Positions 56,860 through 64,000 of a DNA stretch of 64,000 nucleotides are shown in pieces. The first letter of the stretch is position 1. Each line of letters begins with the position of its first letter. Made by a program: the position numbers and the translations under genes. Below the pieces are notes generated by a model. It searched no databases, had not been told where the DNA came from, and was given only the letters and a program-made list of their open reading frames with translations. Origin of the DNA: Sialis fuliginosa (lineage: Eukaryota > Arthropoda > Insecta > Megaloptera > Sialidae); the NCBI GenBank assembly GCA_961205875.1, contig OY540811.1:16609248-16673247 (forward strand), written 5' to 3'.

Positions 56860-59800
56860 ACTTTGATGTTAGTGGCAATGAGCCAACATTTACATTTTCA
56901 TTTAACCATCTCGAGAACAGATTTATAACACGTATAATTTTTTGTAGAAAATTAACAAAAACACACCATTGTCGGAACATCTATAATTTCTTGTCTGGTT
57001 AAAAAAATAAATAACTAATAATATAACAGCACAACACATATGTAAGTAATTTTCGTTAGGGTTCATCGACTGTCCATCATAATAAAATATTTCGTTTACT
57101 TTATCACCTTAAAAACATGGAATTTTAAGACACATATGTAAAATAACTGTCAAAAAGAGCTAAAGTATGACTTAAACTTTTTTGATATCTAGTTAAGTGG
57201 GGTATCTAAATAAATATAACTTGACCGTATTTTTCAACTTAAAAACGGTAATTTCAAATGCACTGGCTCAAAAATTCTAAAAAATGTATGGTAGCAGGAC
57301 TAAATATAATTTGAAATTTGAATGAATTGAGAAAAAAAAATTTTTGAAGTAAATTATAGAATATTTTATTATAATATCTTAGAAATATTTTTTTATCGTT
57401 ACTGATTTTAAAATAAATGAAACATTACAAGTAGTTATAAAAGAATAAAGAGAAGGAGTAATACATTTATGGCAGTTTAAGTCTTCAAGGACATTTCTTT
57501 AATGTCTCTTTTATCCACTACTTTTTCATATAAGAATACGATATAATCATTGATCAAAGTTATTGTATAAAAGTAACAAAATCAATTCTGCCTAAAGGGA
57601 ACAAAAGTTTAATATTCTCGATTCGCTTCCTGCTTTAATTCCCCTCCCCCAATAACGAAGACATTTCAGTCAAAATTGATATCAAAATTAATGTTTGTGT
57701 TACGGCGAGTTGTTTGTTTAATGTACATAAACTATACTCAATTTAGACGTCCCAGCCAATGATATTTATATTAAGATTTTATACAGCGGAATTTCGGTTG
57801 AACAGTTTTAATGTAGTTTGTCACATTGATTTTTTAGTAACTGCGGATACATCAATATATTTTTGTTTATTATATTGTAAGAATATATTTAGAATTTTTT
57901 TTATTGACAGCGGAAGCTTCAATTAGGAACTTATCATGTTAATTGTGTTTTTAAAACCACGTGTCAAACGAATTTTTGTTGTTTGGGTAAAATACTTTCA
58001 AAATAATAAATAAATAATAATAAATTTTGGAGTATACTCGTATACTTACTGTTTAATTTGTTTTAAATTAAAAAATACACTAAATCCACCAGAGAATCAG
58101 AAGTAGTAATATTTCAGCAACTCCCTTTAGGAAATTGATAATTTATTTACTGTGTATTTACTACGTAAAACTGTTATTAATGCTTTTTGGAGGTCATTCT
58201 GTACACTGTGGACTATATATTGTACAAAATAAATATCTTTAGACCGCAGCCTGCGTGATAAGGGTAAAATAAACTGTATCAGGATTTTTACCCAACGCGG
58301 CTGCATTTATTATATTATATATTAATGCCTTTAGTCACAGCAGGGATAACGAATACAAGTAAACTTTATTAATATATTTATTTTTATAAAAGAATACAGG
58401 CTGTCCCAACATTCATGTTTAATAATTTGTAGGCTGATGTATCCCATGAAAATAAATACTTTATCATAAACTTAATATTTGACTTCACGAAATAAAATTT
58501 ACTTATTAATTTATTACATAAAAAAAAAATGAAAATACATTTTCCCTTTTTGCCGATAGTTTCGGAACGGTGTAACTAAAAAAAATAGTAATTTTTTTTG
58601 TATTTTTGAATTTTTTGAGTATCTTAAGTAGATTCAGTTGAATCCGACATACAAATATTTACTGTAGTAAAGTTAAACTTATCATTTTTTGCATTCAACA
58701 TTTTTTCTGGTTAAACATTCATTTTTTATAAATAATTTATTAATGTTAATCAAAATATCAAGTAAATTTCTATTTTTCACAGGGAAAAATTCAAGAAAAT
58801 TCAATTTATTTTTCATACCATCACTCCTTCACGCAATATCTCTACATATATAGACATACCTAAAATTGAACATACAAGAAAATTACATGTTAACATAGAT
58901 GTATGACTAAACAATAAATAACATTTAGATATCTCCGTGTACTGCATTCACAGGCATTCGCTAAAATGTACACCGTTATTTATAACGTTGGTTGTATCTG
59001 TATCAACAATTACCACTGCAGTGTAGCGTTAGGCTGCGAAATGTTTAGTAACCTCTCGAGGATCCAATTAAATAAATTACTTACATAATACTCTATGTGT
59101 ATACATATATTAAACGTATACAGTATACGAAATTGTGTGTGTGTGTGTGTGTATTTGTGTGTAAATGCGCACGCGTATGCATGAGAGTGTTTGCGTGTAT
59201 GTGTTATATAAGTTTCTCACCTACGCAAACAGAAAATCAAAATGAATTACTCTAATTCAATTGTTATTGTGGAATTGGATTACATCACTGAAAATTAGTT
59301 TCAAATCGACCCAATGGGCTTATGTAGTATTTGCTGCTTATCAGAGGTGGAGATAAAACATAAAAGAAGTCATGTATGGTTCTTCATACCGATATTTTAT
59401 AATTATTCTCTCTTTAACAAAACCGCAATGAATTTTTTTGCAGTATGTGTTTTTGTTAACTTATAATTTAATTCATAACTCTAAAATGATATATTTGTGG
59501 GTTGATACATTAGTGTGTGATAGTGTCCATGCAGTCCATGTATCAAAAACAATTATGTTATATATTCTTATAAATTATAAAAAATAATCGTCCGGACATT
59601 TTCTGATTACACGCAGATGAAATCGCGAGGAAATTTGTATTACAAAATAAAATACTTTTAATTCTAAGCAGCCCAAATCTGTATATCCGTTTCCATTAGA
59701 ACCATGACATAAAAAATGAAACCTTCGAAAGTAAAATTCGAAATAAGTACTTGGGATATGTTGATATATACAACAAAATTTAGCATATTTATAAGGAAAG

Positions 59801-60195
59801 CGCGTGTATCCACTTGAGTTGTGGAGGATATATATTGGCAGCAACGCCACTCAAGTGGATCAGGCGTCAATTTACATGATCGACAAATAAACGTTCATTT
59901 ATCACACAGATCTTCTAAGATGTTTAAAAAAAAACCGTCACGCGTACTGTCTGTGTTGCTGTGGAGGAAAAAATATAAACAAATGTAGTATTTATTTATC
60001 ATACCAGAATAGACATGTTCAGTACCGGTAGTTATAGAATTGCAGTGGAGACAAAACTGTTTGTTTTAGTTCATAGATAACATTTTTAATTATCATTAAA
60101 AATATTTCGTAATATATTTAATGGTTAATTTCAATATGCATAATACTTTAAATGCATTTAGCGTTTCGACCAATATTTGATGATATTTTTGTGGT
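56860..60195. other. AT-rich stretch
   Basis: No gene is recognised. At 58397 TACAGGCTGTCCCAAC looks like an unpaired mariner-type MITE end. A (GT)n microsatellite lies at 59135-59151. The patch 58930-59060 (GTGTACTGCATTCACAGGC, AACGTTGGTTGTATC, CTGCAGTGTAGCG, CTCTCGAGGATCC) is less AT-rich and could be a conserved element. Confidence 0.3.
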
Positions 60196-60199
60196 CTTT

Positions 60200-60545
60200 C
60201 TAACTTTGTCGACTCACGGAGCCCCTAGAATTAAAAGGGTTTTTCGGCGAATCCCTTAAAATAATATTCGAGAATTGGTTATTGCGGAAGTATTTATACT
60301 ATTGGGATAAGCTATAAATGCAGAAAACGCTCACATAGCTATTTTACGCACACTAGTAACTTCTTGAAATGCATTAATTTCCAATCATAACTAAATGTAT
60401 CTTTGTATTTTTTAGTTAATAAACAATACTCAACTAGTGTGAGTACTTTAATAATTTTTTGTCGAATTTTTATTTTGACTCGCGGTATCGCGGAACCCCG
60501 GTCTTCAAATTCCGGGGTTCCGCAAACACAGTTTGAATACCACTG
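60200..60545 (-). mobile_element. hAT-like element fragment
   Basis: The right end (reverse complement CAGTGGTATTCAAACTGTG) matches the typical hAT MITE terminus, followed inward by TTGCGGAACCCCGG and related GGAACCCCGG and CGGAGCCCCTAG motifs at 60490 and 60215. I find no clear left terminus or 8-bp duplication, so boundaries are approximate. The 76-codon plus-strand frame (60403-60633) spans the end and is not a gene. Confidence 0.5.
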
Positions 60546-60555
60546 TCATATAGTG

Positions 60556-63500
60556 ACATTTTTGTGTGAATGGGAGGTTGCCAACTGCTCCGTCCCTCAT
60601 CTTAAATCGGTATTGAATAGTGACAGGCCCTAAAAAGATGAGACCTAATGCAACTTCTTAGATTTGCCTATTAGTAAAAACGGGCTTGATATCACGTCCC
60701 TTCTAAAAAAAAGACTACGAGATGTTGATCCTAATGTCAAATCCAAAAAATAATCATATTTAATCAAAGAAACAACCTTTGAATTCTATACAGGATTAAA
60801 CTTTTAAGGTTTTGTATTTACAATTAGAATCAGATAGATGTATAGCAGACATACATAAAAAAACTTTTTTTACTGAAAATACTTTGCAATGTATTTTAAA
60901 TTAAAGTAGATACCTATTTAGAAAAATATCTTCAATCCAGATAGTTATATAGTATATATTGCAGTAAATAAAAAAAATTCCTTGATAAAGAACTTACTTC
61001 TTAGATCTTCAATGAAACTATTTCGTAACGTTCGTTATGTGCTAGTTCCTTTTTATTTAACTTAAACAAGATCTGTTTTTCTCTAGTGTAGATTTGGAAT
61101 TACTTTTATGTAGAGTGTAAAAGCTAATAAAACTACAGAAAATGAATGAAAATACTATTTTCTTTGATCCTTGTTATTAGAGAATGATCAAGAATCTTTG
61201 TTTGCTATAGGAATACGTATATTTTTTTTACTTAATATATTATTGCCATGATCTGTTAGATTCATAGTTAAATATTTATAAAAATAATAATCCCATGAGA
61301 ATTTTTTCGATTTCATATCAAATTATTTCCATCAATATTATAGATTTATCCCTCCCCCCACTCTTCTACATCTCTCATTCACACACACGCACACAAACCT
61401 GTCATCTGTTGGAAAAACTGGAATAATATCTATTAAATTTAGAGCGCAAAAAAAAATTAGGTGCCATCATTTCAAAAACACACAACACAGAATCTGGCGT
61501 GTCATCGCAGCAGGCCATGAAATGTTTATAATAATAGCGTGTAGATGTGAATTGGTGCGGTGTACTCGTCCGATACAAGTGTCGACGTACGTTCTCACGT
61601 CCATTAACACTGCAATATGGGTTTAGCGGCGGCAGAAAATAATAAAAATATATATGACGCAATGTTTGTTTAAAAAATTTTGGACTGTGTACATTAAATG
61701 GTTAAGTGCTTTTGCTAAAATAAATTATACAACTTATATGTTGAAAGATGACATGCGATATCTATTTGGGATGTTCAGAAGGCAATGTGAATAATTTCTC
61801 TTTCTGACATTTTCTAATTTTTATCAGTGATTGATTTGCGAGGAACTTTTATTTCTACATATTATTATAAACAAAGTATAGGCGAGGATCAGTCTATACA
61901 TTTAAATCTTTAAATTTTGGATCCGATTAATTAACTAATTGCGATGCAGAATAATTACCCTATATATTTCTTATGAGATTTATGTTGTTTTCAAAAAAAA
62001 AGGAAAATCTTTGAATAATGTGTGTTATAATTTACAGGGTTTATGATTTATTTATTCTTATAATTTACAGTTGATAATTAAAATTTTTTTAAATAATTAT
62101 CTACGTGTTTTTATTACTTACAAAAAAAAAAAACAAAAAAAAAAAACACTGAAAACTGAAATGATTTTTATGAGGAAAATTGTCTCTATTAAAATTCATT
62201 GTATTATAAAATCTATCTTCAAAAACAATAATTTAATAAATTATTTCAAAGAATTGAATAATTTTTGAAAATAATTGATTAAAACGTGTTTTCACTATCG
62301 AAAAACAATGCGGACTAATTTTGTTCAATTATTGAAGTTTGTGTACAGAAAATATGTATTAATTTATTTATATTAATTAATGTAAATTGATATTTGAATT
62401 TACATAACATGCGTATTCATTTGTTTGATAATAATATTCATTGCAATTAATTTTATTGCTTTTAAATAAATCATTTTTAATCAATCATCTGGGTATTAAT
62501 TTTTAAATACTCGTTTTATTTTCAATAAAAATTTTCTCATATGTCAAAGTTAAATATTAAATAACAATAATAATCTAATTTAATTCCAAATCCGAAAATA
62601 TCGAAATTGCTGTTACAAAGTAAATAAATTCAATTTAATCCTCGTTTACCCTTTTAATCTACGACTATTAAATAAACATTAAGTGGACATTGAGTGAGAG
62701 TACAAAAAAAACTAACCGAATATGTGTCATGTACAAATTGATTTAGGGGTTGACAAAACCCTACATAATTGACATGTTATGAGTAATTGGAGGTCCATTT
62801 TTTCAAATTTTCATAACAATGATGTTCTACATAATGTGGTTAAAATGCACAATGCTTTGACGTATCTCCATTCATAAATTCATAAAATTCCATTATTTAT
62901 TACCGTCAATATCTACCTTTGAATGAAAAATACTGTCTTCAAATGGAGTACAAAATTAAATTTATAATTAAAATTTATTTTCGTCTTTATATTTGAATGG
63001 TTTTTGAGTTCCAAAAATTGTTATAATGATTATTTTTATTCTATGAGAAATTGTGATTGTTGTACGAATATTATATTACTATGATAGCGAATTTAAACAC
63101 TTTAGTTTAATCAGTTTCTGGTTGGTTTCACAAATCCTCACTCAACATTAATTAATTGGAACGAAATTAATAATTATATATCATTTCTACCAACACCAAT
63201 AATTTCAATAATATTTTATATATTTTCAAAAAATAAACAATATTTATAATCAGTATTATATTTTAAAACCAATATAAATTTGTTCCTAGAAGTATCGGAA
63301 CCAAATAAAATACAGAAAAAGAACAATAACCTGGAGAAAAAGAGATTGAATTTTTCACACCATGTCGGTTTTGTTCCGTAAATTGTCAGTTTTTTAAACA
63401 GTTGGTTAAAACCGAGAGTGTTTGAGGGACTTAACAATTGAATAAATAAAAAAGAATAATATAATGCATGAATACCCTGAACATAAATCTGCATAAAGAT

Positions 63501-63779
63501 TTTCTACAAAATTTTCATATTTCCAACAACATCTCTTGTTCGTTTTCAATTACCTACTTGAAATATCAAATAATACCTACCATTCTTATTCAATTGAAAA
63601 ATATCATATATAATTCATAAATTCATACCATCTAAATCCAAATATATTTTATATATGTACAATGTACATATACGACATGAAACGTGAAAAAAGATATTTT
63701 TGAGTATTCGAACAAAATGCATTGACAACGAGGTAATTTCTTGGAAAACTCAGTCAAGTGGGCTGTGAAATAATTACCA
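60556..63779. other. AT-rich stretch
   Basis: No gene is recognised. There is a CACACACGCACAC microsatellite at about 61380-61396, and a less AT-rich patch at 61490-61635 with an 86-codon minus-strand frame of no known family. Poly-A-rich runs occur at 62123-62148. Two acceptor-like AATTTACAG sites at 62036 and 62070 lead into no open exon. Confidence 0.35.
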
Positions 63780-63793
63780 GTTGCCACGGCAAC
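63780..63793. promoter_or_regulatory. RFX X-box motif
   Basis: GTTGCCACGGCAAC fits the X-box consensus RYYNYY-N(1-3)-RRNRAC exactly, with both half sites present and a 2-base spacer. X-boxes are bound by RFX factors and mark promoters of ciliary genes in animals (established knowledge). The surrounding 63770-63870 is GC-richer (GGCAGCATCG, ATACGCGGTGGCAATGG), which supports a regulatory element near a gene that would lie outside the window. Confidence 0.5.
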
Positions 63794-64000
63794 GGCAGCA
63801 TCGTTTGTTAGTGGGTATTATTGATACGCGGTGGCAATGGGGATTTAGATTTAGGTGGAATATTTGATTAAACGTTGATTGTTGTTTGGAAAGGGCAATT
63901 TAAAACAACACAGATGTGCACAAACTATGTTGTTTTGTTTTTATATTTGTGTGGGATTGGATAAAATAGGATTATCTGTTGAGTTGTGACAGTGACGTAG

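Noticed and set aside
59575-59870. Two overlapping minus-strand frames of 68 and 91 codons
   Set aside because: They use different frames over the same DNA, with no recognisable family or start-site evidence.
63216-63494. 92-codon minus-strand frame
   Set aside because: T-rich antisense reading with no domain, no splice context and no GC rise.

Overview
The window looks like AT-rich nuclear DNA of an arthropod, most probably an insect. By eye it is roughly 70% A+T. It has no operons or ribosome binding sites and no long open frame (the longest is 141 codons, and it runs through a TA microsatellite and a transposon). It is packed with small non-autonomous DNA transposons, microsatellites and insect-style dispersed repeats (GTCTGTCTGTC-type tracts, CCGTAG...CTACGG-ended elements, the GAAAACCGCATT...ATCGGTT motif). 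I could not identify the species.

I recognise no protein-coding gene with confidence, and no rRNA, complete tRNA or CRISPR. The simplest reading is an intergenic region or part of a very long intron. Weak gene signals are: a juxtaposed 3'/5' splice site at 10.36 kb resembling a recursive-splicing point; candidate exons at 42.10 kb, 48.79 kb and 56.08 kb on the plus strand; a candidate minus-strand exon at 9.86-9.92 kb; and several GC-rich islands (0.5, 6.8, 21.4, 40.2, 42.0 and 55.7 kb) that stand out as possible promoters or conserved regulatory elements. A near-palindromic RFX X-box lies at 63.78 kb.

Layout. 0-5.3 kb: a GC island, a near-perfect 1.5 kb foldback (1569-3099) and an insect repeat ending near 5.27 kb. 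7.6-8.6 kb: a dispersed repeat, recurring at 28.8 kb, interrupted by a hAT-type MITE with an exact 8-bp target duplication, then a 141-bp piggyBac-type MITE flanked by TTAA. 12.9-16.2 kb: a transposon cluster with an inverted pair of repeat motifs, two related palindromes of about 200 bp, a hAT-like remnant and a foldback. 18.99-19.46 kb: a MITE whose GC-rich TIRs each carry a CCAAT box and a CRE. 21.9-22.8 kb: a foldback with a Pol III B-box-like motif. 31.26-31.78 kb: a complete TA-flanked mariner-type MITE. 41-50 kb: several hairpin elements, a composite element with an internal 274-bp duplication, and direct repeats. 53.2-55.3 kb: a large foldback whose loop holds about 150-bp tandem repeats and a copy of a repeat also present at 33.9 kb. 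The rest is AT-rich sequence in which I see no gene.

The main biological content is therefore a record of transposon activity: nested insertions, foldbacks and possible hairpin-RNA sources. It may lie in a long intron or regulatory desert. No new multi-gene system is visible.
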